56,336 bases of DNA from Dehalococcoidia bacterium (GCA_012959605.1 DUCU01000120.1:1-56336); one strand, 5' to 3'. Shown: positions 8,636 through 17,557, counted from the first letter of the stretch. The notes: generated by a model from the sequence alone, not told the origin. Made by a program: numbers and translations.

Positions 8636-9443
8636 GACCATCGTAATCACGTCAGGCAAGGGCGGGGTGGGGAAGACCACTGCCACCGCCAACATCGGAA
8701 CTGCTCTGGCAATGCGCGGCAACAGGGTGGTGGTGGTCGACACCGACATCGGCCTCCGTAATCTGGACGTCATCATGGGTCTGGAGAACCGCATAGTCTA
8801 TGATCTGGTGAACGTCATTGAAGGCGTCTGCAAGCTGAATCAGGCCATGATCAGTGACAAGCATGACTACGAGCTGTACTTGATCCCAGCCGCCCAGACC
8901 AGAGACAAAAACTCAATCGAGCCGGAGCAGCTCCGTGAGATGTGCGTCGAACTCGAGAAAGAGTTCGACTATGTCCTCATTGACTGCCCGGCGGGTATTG
9001 AACAGGGTTTCAAGAACGCCACTTCAGCCGCCCAAGAGGCAATCATCGTCACTACTCCGGAGGTCTCGGCCATCCGGGACGCAGACCGCATCATTGGTCT
9101 GTTGGAGTCGTCAGGTTTGCATAACCCCAAGCTCATCATCAACCGGATTGCTCCGGAGATGGTCAAGCGCGGCGACATGATGGACCAAAAAGACGTTGAA
9201 AGCCTACTGGCCGTTGAGGTCATTGGCTTGGTACCCGCCGACGAGCAAACTGTGGTGGCTGCCAACCGGGGTATCCCGGTGGTGCACAACGCCAAGTCAT
9301 CTGCCGGTGGAGCGTTCATGAGAATCGCCGCCAGGGTCGACGGTGAAGACATCCCATTGATGGACCTGGAACCCAAGAACGGCCTACTATCCCGGTTCAA
9401 GGGAATGGTTGGCATGAGCGGGAGGGCTTATTCTCATGCGTGA
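8625..9443 (+). CDS. minD: septum site-determining ATPase MinD
   Basis: 272 residues. MinD is a membrane-associated ParA/MinD ATPase that positions MinC. It has the deviant Walker A motif SGKGGVGKTT near the N-terminus, VVVVDTDIGLRNLD, IDCPAGIEQGF and the C-terminal amphipathic membrane-targeting helix (LLSRFKGMVGMSG). The ATG at 8625 lies inside the end of minC with AAAGGAG 7 bases upstream; the longer open frame from 8598 lacks such a site and would add residues the family does not have. It overlaps minE by 8 bases, indicating coupled translation of all three min genes. Confidence 0.97.
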   Translation: MTGKTIVITSGKGGVGKTTATANIGTALAMRGNRVVVVDTDIGLRNLDVIMGLENRIVYDLVNVIEGVCKLNQAMISDKHDYELYLIPAAQTRDKNSIEPEQLREMCVELEKEFDYVLIDCPAGIEQGFKNATSAAQEAIIVTTPEVSAIRDADRIIGLLESSGLHNPKLIINRIAPEMVKRGDMMDQKDVESLLAVEVIGLVPADEQTVVAANRGIPVVHNAKSSAGGAFMRIAARVDGEDIPLMDLEPKNGLLSRFKGMVGMSGRAYSHA

Positions 9444-9741
9444 GATACTACGTTGGCTATTCAATCTAAGCGGTAAAGAATTGGACGAGGCCACTGCGGC
9501 CATGTCCAAAGACACGGCCAAACAAAGGCTCAAGTTGGTCCTGATTCAAGACCGGCTGGAGTTGGCGCCGGAAAAGCTGGAGGACATGAAGAAGGAGATT
9601 TGGGAAGTGGTCTCCAAGTATATGGTTGTTGACGACGACTTCATGGAATTTGAAGTCCGCCGCGTTGATGACCTGACAGTCTTGGTCTCCAATATTGAAG
9701 TCAAAGACCTGTCTGACCTTACTCCAGCACCCACAGGGTAG
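9436..9741 (+). CDS. minE: cell division topological specificity factor MinE
   Basis: 101 residues. It has an N-terminal amphipathic segment (REILRWLFNLSG), then the MinD-activating helix and beta-stranded topological-specificity domain (AKQRLKLVLIQDRLELAPE, LEDMKKEIWEVVSKYMVVD, FEVRRVDDLTVLVSNIEV). It releases MinD from the membrane by stimulating its ATPase and so sets up the Min pattern. The ATG overlaps the minD stop region. Slightly longer than the E. coli protein. A strong terminator follows 32 bases later, closing the operon. Confidence 0.95.
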   Translation: MREILRWLFNLSGKELDEATAAMSKDTAKQRLKLVLIQDRLELAPEKLEDMKKEIWEVVSKYMVVDDDFMEFEVRRVDDLTVLVSNIEVKDLSDLTPAPTG

Positions 9742-9773
9742 GTCTATTAGTAGGTTTATCACTCAGTAGTGTT

Positions 9774-9808
9774 AAAAGGACCGCTGCCAGATGGCAGCGG
9801 TCCTTTTT
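9774..9808 (+). terminator. intrinsic terminator of the min operon
   Basis: Perfect 15-base arms at 9774-9788 and 9793-9807 around the loop AGAT, with the T-run forming the 3' side. Positioned 32 bases after minE. Confidence 0.93.
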
Positions 9809-9896
9809 CTATTGCTAAATCCATTGACCCGCAGAATGGCCGAGCCTATGATTGGCTCACCTATAAAAATACGATTTAAAGAGGTTAGGGATTCCC

Positions 9897-11099
9897 TTGG
9901 TGAACTCAAACGAATCCGACGTACTGGTAATTGGCGGCGGCATCTGTGGCGTTGCCACCGCGTTCCATTTGGCCCAGCTAGGCCAACGGGTCACAGTACT
10001 GGAAAGAGGCGAGATTGCCAGTGAAGCCTCCGGGGTTAACGCCGGCGGCCTTGGCGGTCTAGGCTGGGGTAACAACCCGGATTTGCAGTCCTACTTGACC
10101 GCAGGCAGCTTCGAGATTTTTAAGACACTGCAACTTGATATGGGGTACGACATTGAGTTCATGGCTCCCGGCGGATTGCAGGGAATTCACACCGCAGAGC
10201 AATGGGACTGGGTCCGCGACCGGGTGCACAACTATCAGATGCATGGATACCACGCAGAACTACTGACGTCCAGAGAGACCCGCGCAATGGAACCGGAGAC
10301 ATCAGAGTCGCTCCCCGGATTCATGTACCTGCCCAAGCGTGGCAAGGCCAACCCGACTAAAGCTACTATGGCTTTTAGTGATGCTGCCGCCGCTCTTGGT
10401 GCCATCATCAAAACCGGACATAATGTTGAGGGAATGACCCAACAGCAGGACGGTTCGTGGCAGGTCCAGACCAACCAGGGAGAATTTAGGGCCAAGACCT
10501 TGGTATTAGCTGTGGGTGCCTGGTCCAGGCCAGTGGGCGACATGCTGGGGATCGAAATTCCAATTGCACCCATCAAGGGCCAGATGTGGGCCACCGCGCC
10601 GGTGCCGCCAAGCATCTTCCATTTGAGTGGTTCCATGGAATCGCCCTTTGATTGGAGCCAACAGTCACCGGACAACAACTTTCCGCCGGAGATTACCCAC
10701 CATGGTGACACCCGTGTCACTCGGCACCTCTACGGCGGCCAGTCCAGAAACGGGGAGATCATCTTTGGCGGAGACCGACAACTCGTGGGCTATGACTACA
10801 CGCCAGACGCCACCGGCATTGAAGTCAACCGCGGCCATGCTTCTGAGATTATCCCGCTGGTGGGTAAATTACCCATTGTCCGCACCTGGGCCGGCATCAT
10901 GCCTTTCTCGATGGACGGCAAACCGATCATTGGCAAGATTCCCCAGTTCGATAACCTGTTTGTCCTGACTGGTCTGGCATCTTCGGGGTTTGGCCGTGGG
11001 CCGATGTCCGGAAAGCTACTGGCTGACTACATCCACACCGGGCATCCGGCGCCCGTATTGTCCGAGGTCGACCCGGCGCGGTGTGTCATCTTTAAGTAG
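9897..11099 (+). CDS. FAD-dependent oxidoreductase, DAO family (glycine/sarcosine-oxidase-like)
   Basis: 400 residues of the D-amino-acid-oxidase fold. It has a dinucleotide-binding N-terminus (VLVIGGGICGVATAFHL, then VTVLERG) and the family's SEASGVNAGGLGGLGW segment. A central substrate domain follows, then the C-terminal FAD-contacting motif (MDGKPIIGKIPQFDNLFVLTGLASSGFGRGP). These enzymes oxidise secondary or primary amines such as glycine, sarcosine or proline derivatives. The substrate is not evident. TTG start immediately followed by GTG; the preceding AAAGAGG is a modest ribosome site. First of three co-directional catabolic genes. Confidence 0.88.
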   Translation: MVNSNESDVLVIGGGICGVATAFHLAQLGQRVTVLERGEIASEASGVNAGGLGGLGWGNNPDLQSYLTAGSFEIFKTLQLDMGYDIEFMAPGGLQGIHTAEQWDWVRDRVHNYQMHGYHAELLTSRETRAMEPETSESLPGFMYLPKRGKANPTKATMAFSDAAAALGAIIKTGHNVEGMTQQQDGSWQVQTNQGEFRAKTLVLAVGAWSRPVGDMLGIEIPIAPIKGQMWATAPVPPSIFHLSGSMESPFDWSQQSPDNNFPPEITHHGDTRVTRHLYGGQSRNGEIIFGGDRQLVGYDYTPDATGIEVNRGHASEIIPLVGKLPIVRTWAGIMPFSMDGKPIIGKIPQFDNLFVLTGLASSGFGRGPMSGKLLADYIHTGHPAPVLSEVDPARCVIFK

Positions 11100-11136
11100 A
11101 CCTTATTAATCGATCATTTGACAGGAAGTGAATCCT

Positions 11137-12339
11137 TTGCGTTTGATACTAACCAACTGCAACGTAATCGACTGTGTAAACCCTGAACCAAAGTCCAACG
11201 CCACGGTCGTCATTGAAGACAGTCGTATCGTGGACATCCGAGACGGCAGTTCGCCGGCCAGTGCGTCTGATGACCAGATAATCGACTTGGCCGGCTCCTA
11301 CCTGCTTCCGGGGCTTTGGGATTGTCACGTCCACCCCCAGCATCCCGTTCCAGAGGGCACAACTGTCGCCCAGATCACCGCCGACTTTGGCCAGAACCTG
11401 CAAAGAGGGATGGTTGAGTCTGGTGTTACGGCAGTGCGCAGTGGCGGGGCGAATAATTGGATAGATGTAGCATGGCGCAAAGCATTTGAGGGTCCGGGTC
11501 CAGACGGGCCTCGGGTCTTTGCTTGCGGTAGCTTTTTGACCACCACAGGTGGCCACTTCTTGACCTCTGGTCACGCTAGAGAGTGTGACGGCCCCTACGG
11601 TTACGCAGAGGCCATTCGCGACCAGATGAAGCATGATGTTGACCACATCAAGCTCAATCTCTCCGGTGGCATCATGGGTCCCAGGTGGGACCGGCACACC
11701 GAGTCATTCCTCCTTCCTGAAGAGTTGGAGACTGCGTTTGCCTTGTGCCGTCAGCGCAATTTCCCGGTCATGGCCCATGCCACCAATCCATACTCCGTTA
11801 AAATGGCTATTAAACTGGGAGCCCGCAGCGTCGAGCACGCCTACATAATGGACGAGGATTGCGTCACGGATTTTGTGAGCAGCGGCACCTGGTACGTGCC
11901 TACGCTGGCCATCAGCCAGCTATCTCCCAACCTGGCCACAACTGAGCATGAGAAGGCCTATGCTGCCCGCAAGCAGTTGGCGCCAGACTTGGTAGTGCGG
12001 GCCGATGCTGCAGCTGAAGAGCACCGAAGATCATTCCAAAAAGCGTTGTCCGCCGGGGTCAAGATGGCCTTGGGCTCGGATATATCTCCGATGAAAGACT
12101 CTGCTTTGCTGGAATTGGGCCTGTGGGTGAAGTGCGGGGCCACGGCATTCCAGGCACTTGTCGCCGCTACCAAGAATGCCGCTGAGATGTGCGGTGTTGG
12201 GCCGGAACTAGGCACGGTTGAGCCAGGGAAACTGGCCGATCTGATAGTCGTAGGTGGCAACCCATTGGCCGACATTGAGAACCTTCGAAAGCTGGAATTG
12301 GTGTTAAAAGAAGGTCGGATCGTCGCTGATCACCGGTAA
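11137..12339 (+). CDS. metal-dependent amidohydrolase (imidazolonepropionase/prolidase-like)
   Basis: About 400 residues. The amidohydrolase TIM barrel carries LLPGLWDCHVHPQHP (metal HxH), a Lys in VDHIKLNLSGG (likely carbamylated metal bridge), PVMAHATN and SVEHAYIMDED (metal His residues), and MALGSDISPM (catalytic Asp). A C-terminal beta-sandwich strand (GTVEPGKLADLIVVGGNPL) completes the family. It probably hydrolyses a cyclic or linear amide. The TTG at 11137 has AGGAAG 8 bases upstream; the GTG at 11128 overlaps that site. It follows the oxidoreductase by 37 bases. Confidence 0.88.
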   Translation: MRLILTNCNVIDCVNPEPKSNATVVIEDSRIVDIRDGSSPASASDDQIIDLAGSYLLPGLWDCHVHPQHPVPEGTTVAQITADFGQNLQRGMVESGVTAVRSGGANNWIDVAWRKAFEGPGPDGPRVFACGSFLTTTGGHFLTSGHARECDGPYGYAEAIRDQMKHDVDHIKLNLSGGIMGPRWDRHTESFLLPEELETAFALCRQRNFPVMAHATNPYSVKMAIKLGARSVEHAYIMDEDCVTDFVSSGTWYVPTLAISQLSPNLATTEHEKAYAARKQLAPDLVVRADAAAEEHRRSFQKALSAGVKMALGSDISPMKDSALLELGLWVKCGATAFQALVAATKNAAEMCGVGPELGTVEPGKLADLIVVGGNPLADIENLRKLELVLKEGRIVADHR

Positions 12340-12383
12340 ACGCCCAAATCAGGGAAAATAATCATTCTTCCAGGAGTATTGCA

Positions 12384-13223
12384 ATGCCTAACGATAAGTT
12401 GACCATCGGTAACGTGGAGATAACTTCGCTGTCTGACGGAGTATTGGAGTTTGACCTCTGCAACTTCTTTCCTGACATCCCTGAAGATAATTGGAAAGGG
12501 CAAGAACACCATCTAACCGCGTCCAATGGCGTCCGTTTCAACCTGGCGTGCTTCTTAATCAAGTCAGACGGCCACACTATCGCCGTCGACACCGGGCTCG
12601 GGCCCAAGCAAACCCCCGAGACACCGTGGGGAGAGTTGTTGGATGACCTGAAGGCCCACGGTTTGCAGCCTGAAGACGTGGATATGGTGGTAATGACCCA
12701 CGCCCACCGTGATCACGTTGGCTGGAACCTGATTTCAAAAGACGGAAAATATACGCCCACCTTCCCCAACGCCCAATACTATTTGAGCAACACGGACTGG
12801 GACGCCTGTCATGACCCGGCATTGATTGAAGACCGGTTTCCAAACGCCCCGGAATGCGTCTGGCCTTTGCAAGATTTAGGGATACTGAATCTAATGGAAG
12901 CCGGTCATCAGATTACTTCTGAAGTCAGCACAATCGCCACTCCGGGTCATACTCCGGGTCATATGAGTCTGATGATTTCTTCTCAGGGCGAGAGCGGTCT
13001 GGTGTTGGGTGATGTGTTACATAACACGGCGCAGATCGGAAACCCTGATTGGGTATCCCGAGCCGATATTGACCCAGAACAGACACGAATCACGCGTCGA
13101 GAGTTATTGGATCGGTTGGAACGGGAGGGTATCCCGGTGGCGGCAGTCCATCTGGCCAGGCCGGGGTTTGGCAGGATCGTTCGAGAGAATGGCCGTCGTT
13201 ATTGGCAGGCGATTTCTTTGTAA
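12384..13223 (+). CDS. metallo-beta-lactamase-fold hydrolase
   Basis: 279 residues. The zinc-binding motif THAHRDHVGWN (HxHxDH), the GHTPGH histidine, LGDVLHN aspartate and a C-terminal His (VAAVHLARPG) are present, as in quorum-quenching lactonases and related MBL hydrolases. The substrate is not predicted. ATG with CAGGAG 8 bases upstream. It is 44 bases after the amidohydrolase, and the run oxidase, amidohydrolase, MBL hydrolase may process one nitrogen-containing substrate. That link is inference from gene order only. Confidence 0.88.
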   Translation: MPNDKLTIGNVEITSLSDGVLEFDLCNFFPDIPEDNWKGQEHHLTASNGVRFNLACFLIKSDGHTIAVDTGLGPKQTPETPWGELLDDLKAHGLQPEDVDMVVMTHAHRDHVGWNLISKDGKYTPTFPNAQYYLSNTDWDACHDPALIEDRFPNAPECVWPLQDLGILNLMEAGHQITSEVSTIATPGHTPGHMSLMISSQGESGLVLGDVLHNTAQIGNPDWVSRADIDPEQTRITRRELLDRLEREGIPVAAVHLARPGFGRIVRENGRRYWQAISL

Positions 13224-13266
13224 ACTCCGGTAAATCCCTGTAAAAATCTTTGGGTATCCTAGTGGG

Positions 13267-13884
13267 CTAAGAGTTGGACCAGTCGAACCTGCTATAGAGA
13301 CCATGCTTGGATTGATACTCCCAGGACATGGTCTCATCGTTGACCTTGAAGTTTGAAAGGCCCAGTACGTGTTCGTCTCCGTGGATGACATTTCTGAGGT
13401 TGTTGAGGGTAACGAAGCCTTCTTTGTCTGGACCGCGTAATGTTTGCATCTCCAAGAAAAGCCGGTCTGCCGCTCTGATGGTCCTGGTGCGACCATCAAT
13501 TGTCATTTCCAGTGGAGTCCTAGCAACCGATTCCAGTTCACCATCACGGTAGAACTGGGAGATTATTTCCCAAGGCCCGCCGTTTTTTCCGTTGAAAATC
13601 CCCCGGAGTGCATCTTCTTCGCTCGGAGAACTTTGGTCGTCCACAAATAATACGGTCGTCCAATCTCCGTCTGCCATCGACGCCCCTGGGCAATGCAAGA
13701 AAATTGCTGCCTTTTGTTCGGATAGGTCCACATCACCGTAAGTGCCTTCATCAAAGGAAACCGCCCAGATGGTGTCACAGAAGTCGTTGGTGGCAGGCTG
13801 ACGAAAGGAAACGTGGCAGGGGCATAACAAATTACAACTACAGCCCTCAAATAAGTCACCCTTTCCGCTCCACTCTATTGCCAT
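13267..13884 (-). CDS. DUF1326 family protein
   Basis: 205 residues. The N-terminus has the cysteine-rich signature of DUF1326 (LFEGCSCNLLCPCHVS), followed by a beta-rich body (FCDTIWAVSFDEGTYGDVDL, GGPWEIISQFYRDG) and a C-terminal FKVNDETMSWEYQSKHG. The four clustered cysteines suggest metal or redox binding, but no function is established for the family. I used the ATG at 13884, which has GGGAG 6 bases upstream; the open frame runs 16 codons further without a site. Convergent with the MBL hydrolase gene, whose stop is about 44 bases away. Confidence 0.85.
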   Translation of the reverse strand: MAIEWSGKGDLFEGCSCNLLCPCHVSFRQPATNDFCDTIWAVSFDEGTYGDVDLSEQKAAIFLHCPGASMADGDWTTVLFVDDQSSPSEEDALRGIFNGKNGGPWEIISQFYRDGELESVARTPLEMTIDGRTRTIRAADRLFLEMQTLRGPDKEGFVTLNNLRNVIHGDEHVLGLSNFKVNDETMSWEYQSKHGLYSRFDWSNS

Positions 13885-13957
13885 CAGCAACTCCCTAAAA
13901 ACTAGTTCTTGCTTGGGAAAGCAACAATACAATCCAATGCCAACGCGTGTCTAGAGC

Positions 13958-13994
13958 AAAAATATAAAGGGGAGCAAGATTTCTCTTGCTCCCC
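13958..13994 (-). terminator. intrinsic terminator downstream of the RdhA-like gene
   Basis: Perfect 11-base arms at 13969-13979 and 13984-13994 with a 4-base loop. On the minus strand the stem is followed by TTTATATTTTT. It lies 50 bases after the stop of the reductive-dehalogenase-like gene and separates it from the DUF1326 gene. Confidence 0.88.
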
Positions 13995-14043
13995 TCTATT
14001 TGTTCACAATTTTGTTGGCTCGAACCCCCAGAAGATTGGAGGC

Positions 14044-15324
14044 CTAGAACATTGTGCTGTCGCTAACCTCACCGCCGCGAATCTTACGCAGACGGTCACG
14101 GAAGTTGAACAATGCCTTTTCGTCCGCCTCCTTGTCGAGCCCGTCATTCTTGTTGTCTATGTGGTCGAGTAGCACATCCAACGCTGCGTTCTCCCTAGTT
14201 CCGACGGGAATCTTGAAGAAATCAGCATCGAACGTGGGCAATTCACCCGGGCCGAAGTAGCCGGTGGTGTACCTACCGGTGCTCTCATCGTGCAACGTGA
14301 ACCCTTCAAGGTCATGGGTGCCTTTACCCAGCACCTGGCCGGTCTCGATGTAATACTCCATGACTGCCTTGGCCCCGTACTTGTTGATGGGGCAGACCTT
14401 CATGCAGATGGCGCAGCCCTCGTACCGGGACATTACCGGTCGGCAGCGTTTGTAGATCAATTTGTTCTTCTCAACACCACGCCACCAGATCTTTTCGCGC
14501 ATTAGAGCGCGGCCGGGGCAGCGGTTGACGCACACTTGGCAGACCTGACAGAAAGCGTGGAAGCCATAGTCTTCCGGCTTGTCAAAGATCACCGGGGCAT
14601 CAGTGGTGATGATTTGCAGTCGGCAGCGTGCTCCGGCGTGGGGAGTAAGTAGCTGGCCGTTGGCTCCAAGTTGGCCCAACCCGGCGGCGACGAACATGGG
14701 GATGGTCGCAGCGCTGTGGTTGCTGGGGCCGTGCAACTGGGCGTGGTACCCCAAAGACAGGATGTAATCAACCATCCTCAGTCCCATGGGCGCTTGAATC
14801 TCATAGGTTCCGTAGTGACCGTGCTCCGCAGCCATGCTGGGTGCGGTCTGGGTCTCAGCGAAATCTTGTTCCAATGCTATGCAGATGGCATTGGGGTATT
14901 TAACGTGGTCTTTCCGGTCTTGGTAAACAAACCGCAGATCGTGGTTGGTGAAACCAATGTCCAAGAAACCCATCTCTACGGATTTGTCACGAATCAGTTG
15001 GGTAACGTCATCTCCGGAAGCGGTGCCGGTGGGTTGCAGGTCACCAGTTCGGTTCATCAAAGGGTAGAACTCTTCCATCGTGGCTTGATGCTCATGATGG
15101 TAGGCCTGCATGGCGGGTGTTCCCACACTTGGAGCCCATTCAGTGTCTGCACCATGCTCAACCTGCTGGCGAAGCAGAGGATACTCTCTGCTGTAGAAAT
15201 CAATGTCTTTGCTGACCATTGGGATACCAGGAACGGTTTCCAGTTCCTCAGGGATTGGTATTTCTACGGAATCCATACCGGCTTTTCTGCCGGGGCGAAC
15301 CACGACGTGACCGACTTTCAACAT
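14044..15324 (-). CDS. cytosolic reductive-dehalogenase-like corrinoid iron-sulfur protein
   Basis: 426 residues. The C-terminal half carries two [4Fe-4S] motifs: Cys259, 262, 265, 269 (CxxCxxCxxxCP) and Cys294, 304, 307, 311. Before it is the vitamin-B12-binding fold of RdhA and QueG (AAGLGQLGANGQLLTPHAGA). No twin-arginine signal or membrane helix is seen, so the protein should be cytosolic, unlike respiratory dehalogenases; no RdhB anchor gene is adjacent. It resembles the catabolic or uncharacterised RdhA-like group of marine Chloroflexota. QueG (epoxyqueuosine reductase) is a less likely reading because of the long N-terminus. ATG with AAAAGGAG 7 bases upstream; a terminator follows. Confidence 0.8.
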   Translation of the reverse strand: MLKVGHVVVRPGRKAGMDSVEIPIPEELETVPGIPMVSKDIDFYSREYPLLRQQVEHGADTEWAPSVGTPAMQAYHHEHQATMEEFYPLMNRTGDLQPTGTASGDDVTQLIRDKSVEMGFLDIGFTNHDLRFVYQDRKDHVKYPNAICIALEQDFAETQTAPSMAAEHGHYGTYEIQAPMGLRMVDYILSLGYHAQLHGPSNHSAATIPMFVAAGLGQLGANGQLLTPHAGARCRLQIITTDAPVIFDKPEDYGFHAFCQVCQVCVNRCPGRALMREKIWWRGVEKNKLIYKRCRPVMSRYEGCAICMKVCPINKYGAKAVMEYYIETGQVLGKGTHDLEGFTLHDESTGRYTTGYFGPGELPTFDADFFKIPVGTRENAALDVLLDHIDNKNDGLDKEADEKALFNFRDRLRKIRGGEVSDSTMF

Positions 15325-15446
15325 TGGTTTAACTCCTTTTCAACCTGCGGGGATATGTAACGGGATTTTGACCGACGCGGTGCCTGATGTCAACACTCCC
15401 AGGCACGAGTAAGGTGAATTAAGGTGATAAACCAGGGCGGAAAAGA

Positions 15447-16523
15447 TCAAAAAGACCGATCTTGGCCAGATAACCGTTTTTTGGATAAATCGATGCTCGG
15501 GGTTTCAGATGGGTTGTTTTCGTTGAGCAATCCCATGTAATAGGTCACATGGTCGCCCAGAACCACCATGGCAAGAGATTGGGCCAATCCACCGCCAGAG
15601 ACTCCGGTAAACGTCCGGTTCTTAATGCCAAAACCGTTCAGAGTCTCCGCTATTACATCGTATCTTTTACCCAGTTCCGGAGTGGTTTGGTGCGGCCTTA
15701 ATAAAAGCGCAGTGGTGCGCTGTTTGATCTCTGGGCTAGCGGGGAAACTTTCAACCGAGTTGTGGAACAACTCCGGAAGCACTTCAGCAAAGGCCCAGGA
15801 CTTTCCATTTTCATTGATCTGAGATTTCCACCTAAGGGCCATTCCAGAGAGACTGCCACCGCCGTAAACGACTGACAGCCCTCCTTGCAGATCCTTGGCC
15901 AACTGCTTGGCAGGGTTAGTTTCAGTTGGCACCTCTACCCCAACCTGAGAGACCATAGACTCAGCAGCAGCAACCGCTGCTGCAACGTTAGCGTCAGTGA
16001 GGCTGATTGCTCCAATGCTATTCAACAATGAAGACAACAGCATCAGGTTGCACCCTACAGCGCTCCTAGGTTCACCCGGAGCATCCACGGTCATAATCGG
16101 GATACCGGCATTCGTGGCTAGTCGGCTCATGGTTCCCCCGCCAACTATAGCCACCATAGATACACCAACTGATTGGGCGTGATTGAACATCGAGATGGTT
16201 TCCTCTGTTTCACCGGAGAAACTACACGCAACGACCAATTGCCGAGAATTGGCCGAGATGCCAGGGATGCTGAAATCACGAACCACTCTGATTGACGTAC
16301 CCGACAAGGGGTCAATCAGGTCAGCGGCCAGATTTCCAGCGATGGCAGAACCACCCATCCCCGCAACAATCACCTCTGTACATTGGCGCCAACCGTCAGG
16401 TATGTCAGTATTTTTAGCCTCGCGCCAGGCTTGGTCGCACTGGGCGGGCAGGTCATGGAGGCGACGGTTCAGGCCAGAGGGGTCTAACCTCTCGTAACCT
16501 GAAATGTCATCTAAATCAATCAT
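15447..16523 (-). CDS. bifunctional phosphoglucose/phosphomannose isomerase
   Basis: 358 residues with two SIS domains. It shows VIVAGMGGSAIAGN and VACSFSGETEETISMFNHA (sugar-phosphate binding) in the first domain, and YGGGSLSGMALRWKSQINENGK, ELFHNSVES and the C-terminal GLLNENNPSETPSI in the second. It interconverts glucose-6-P or mannose-6-P with fructose-6-P. I took the ATG at 16523, which starts at MIDLDDISGYERLDPSG as in relatives. A TTG at 16574 would add 17 residues. The upstream gap (16524-17049) is AT-rich and probably regulatory. Confidence 0.88.
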   Translation of the reverse strand: MIDLDDISGYERLDPSGLNRRLHDLPAQCDQAWREAKNTDIPDGWRQCTEVIVAGMGGSAIAGNLAADLIDPLSGTSIRVVRDFSIPGISANSRQLVVACSFSGETEETISMFNHAQSVGVSMVAIVGGGTMSRLATNAGIPIMTVDAPGEPRSAVGCNLMLLSSLLNSIGAISLTDANVAAAVAAAESMVSQVGVEVPTETNPAKQLAKDLQGGLSVVYGGGSLSGMALRWKSQINENGKSWAFAEVLPELFHNSVESFPASPEIKQRTTALLLRPHQTTPELGKRYDVIAETLNGFGIKNRTFTGVSGGGLAQSLAMVVLGDHVTYYMGLLNENNPSETPSIDLSKKRLSGQDRSF

Positions 16524-16731
16524 CGCGTTATCCAATGCGTCATGGTCCAATCCCAACCCATATTTCACGTCCAAAACCCGACATTTATTCGGGGAACATC
16601 TGGGAAATCAGCCTAACCGAGCTTAATTCGATGGCCGGTGATATCCACACTTGATTAATACAAAACTATACGCCAATTAACCGCTCGGTTTCCGTTGTCA
16701 AAGATGCAATTAAGCCGTAAAACTTGATTAT

Positions 16732-16757
16732 TTACCTTGGCAATTAACCTAAGGTAA
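16732..16757. promoter_or_regulatory. operator-like inverted repeat
   Basis: TTACCTTGG at 16732-16740 and CCTAAGGTAA at 16748-16757 form a near-palindrome around CAATTAA. It lies between the isomerase gene and the divergent XRE regulator, where a regulator could bind. The remainder of 16524-17049 shows only AT-rich sequence and a 22-codon frame from 16894 without a well-placed ribosome site. Confidence 0.4.
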
Positions 16758-17049
16758 ACCAATAGATCCCATTAATCCCAGAAATTCTCCGGTGAACAAA
16801 GGTCATCTATCGTAAAAAAGTTCTGGATTGTTTTTCATAACCAAGACTCTCTGAAACTTGAACACAGAAAGGAGCTTATCGTTTCAGCTATAAGATGGAT
16901 TCTAACGAAATTCATACAAAGGATACATCGACCTGCGAAATCAATGAATTTCGTCTGCTTTAGAGCCATCACTTACCAATGTGGATATGGGAGGTAAATC
17001 CAAGCTTTGCGACAATCAAAATCGCCAATGTATAAAAATGGGGCCTTTT

Positions 17050-17469
17050 ATGAGAATTAGTATCCCGGGACTTGGTGGACGACTCCGCCGGGCCCGTAAC
17101 GGAACCGGACTTAGCCAAGAGGCAGTGGCTGAACGTATCGGCGTTTCCTGGATGACTGTCCACCGATGGGAGCGTTCACAACGTGCCGTACCCGATTATC
17201 TACTAGACAAACTCTGCGATCTCTATGACAAACCCCTCCGCTGGTTTCTCACATTAGAGGAAGGCGATTTGGAACAAGAGAACGGTCCTGCAGATGGTTC
17301 CGGAAAGGTATCTGATGGGTCTGGCGCTTATAATCGAAAAGCCGGTATCGGCACTGACGCCGCCGGAAGGGTATACAGACAGATTGCCGATGCACCTTCC
17401 AACTACATACCGTTGATAGAGAAAGTCGTGGAAGATATCTTAGACGGACTCAAAGCCAACAAGCGCTAA
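17050..17469 (+). CDS. XRE-family helix-turn-helix regulator
   Basis: 139 residues from the ATG at 17050. The N-terminal HTH (LRRARNGTGLSQEAVAERIG, VSWMTVHRWERSQRAVPDYL) is followed by a LCDLYDKPLRWFL segment and a low-complexity Gly/Ser/Asp linker. A C-terminal helix ends the protein (IPLIEKVVEDILDGLKANKR). The target is unknown; a near-palindrome 300 bases upstream is a candidate self-regulatory site. The start is uncertain: ATG 17038 and GTG 16981 are in frame, and no strong ribosome site marks any of them. A terminator follows. Confidence 0.82.
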   Translation: MRISIPGLGGRLRRARNGTGLSQEAVAERIGVSWMTVHRWERSQRAVPDYLLDKLCDLYDKPLRWFLTLEEGDLEQENGPADGSGKVSDGSGAYNRKAGIGTDAAGRVYRQIADAPSNYIPLIEKVVEDILDGLKANKR

Positions 17470-17526
17470 GAAAGCATCCCTCAACCTGGAACAATTCTAT
17501 GGCGTGCTGGGGTAACAATTGAAGAC

Positions 17527-17557
17527 AAAAGCCGACGATTTAATCGTCGGCTTTTTT
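17527..17557 (+). terminator. intrinsic terminator after the XRE gene
   Basis: Arms 17531-17539 and 17543-17551 (9 bp, flanked by AAAA and TTTTTT) around a 3-base loop, 60 bases after the regulator stop. Beyond it, 17560-17945 holds no gene I can support. Confidence 0.9.

Noticed and set aside
16894-16962. 22-codon frame starting ATG-GAT-TCT in the leader of the XRE gene.
   Set aside because: AGGAG lies about 20 bases before the ATG, too far for a normal start, and the length is within chance.
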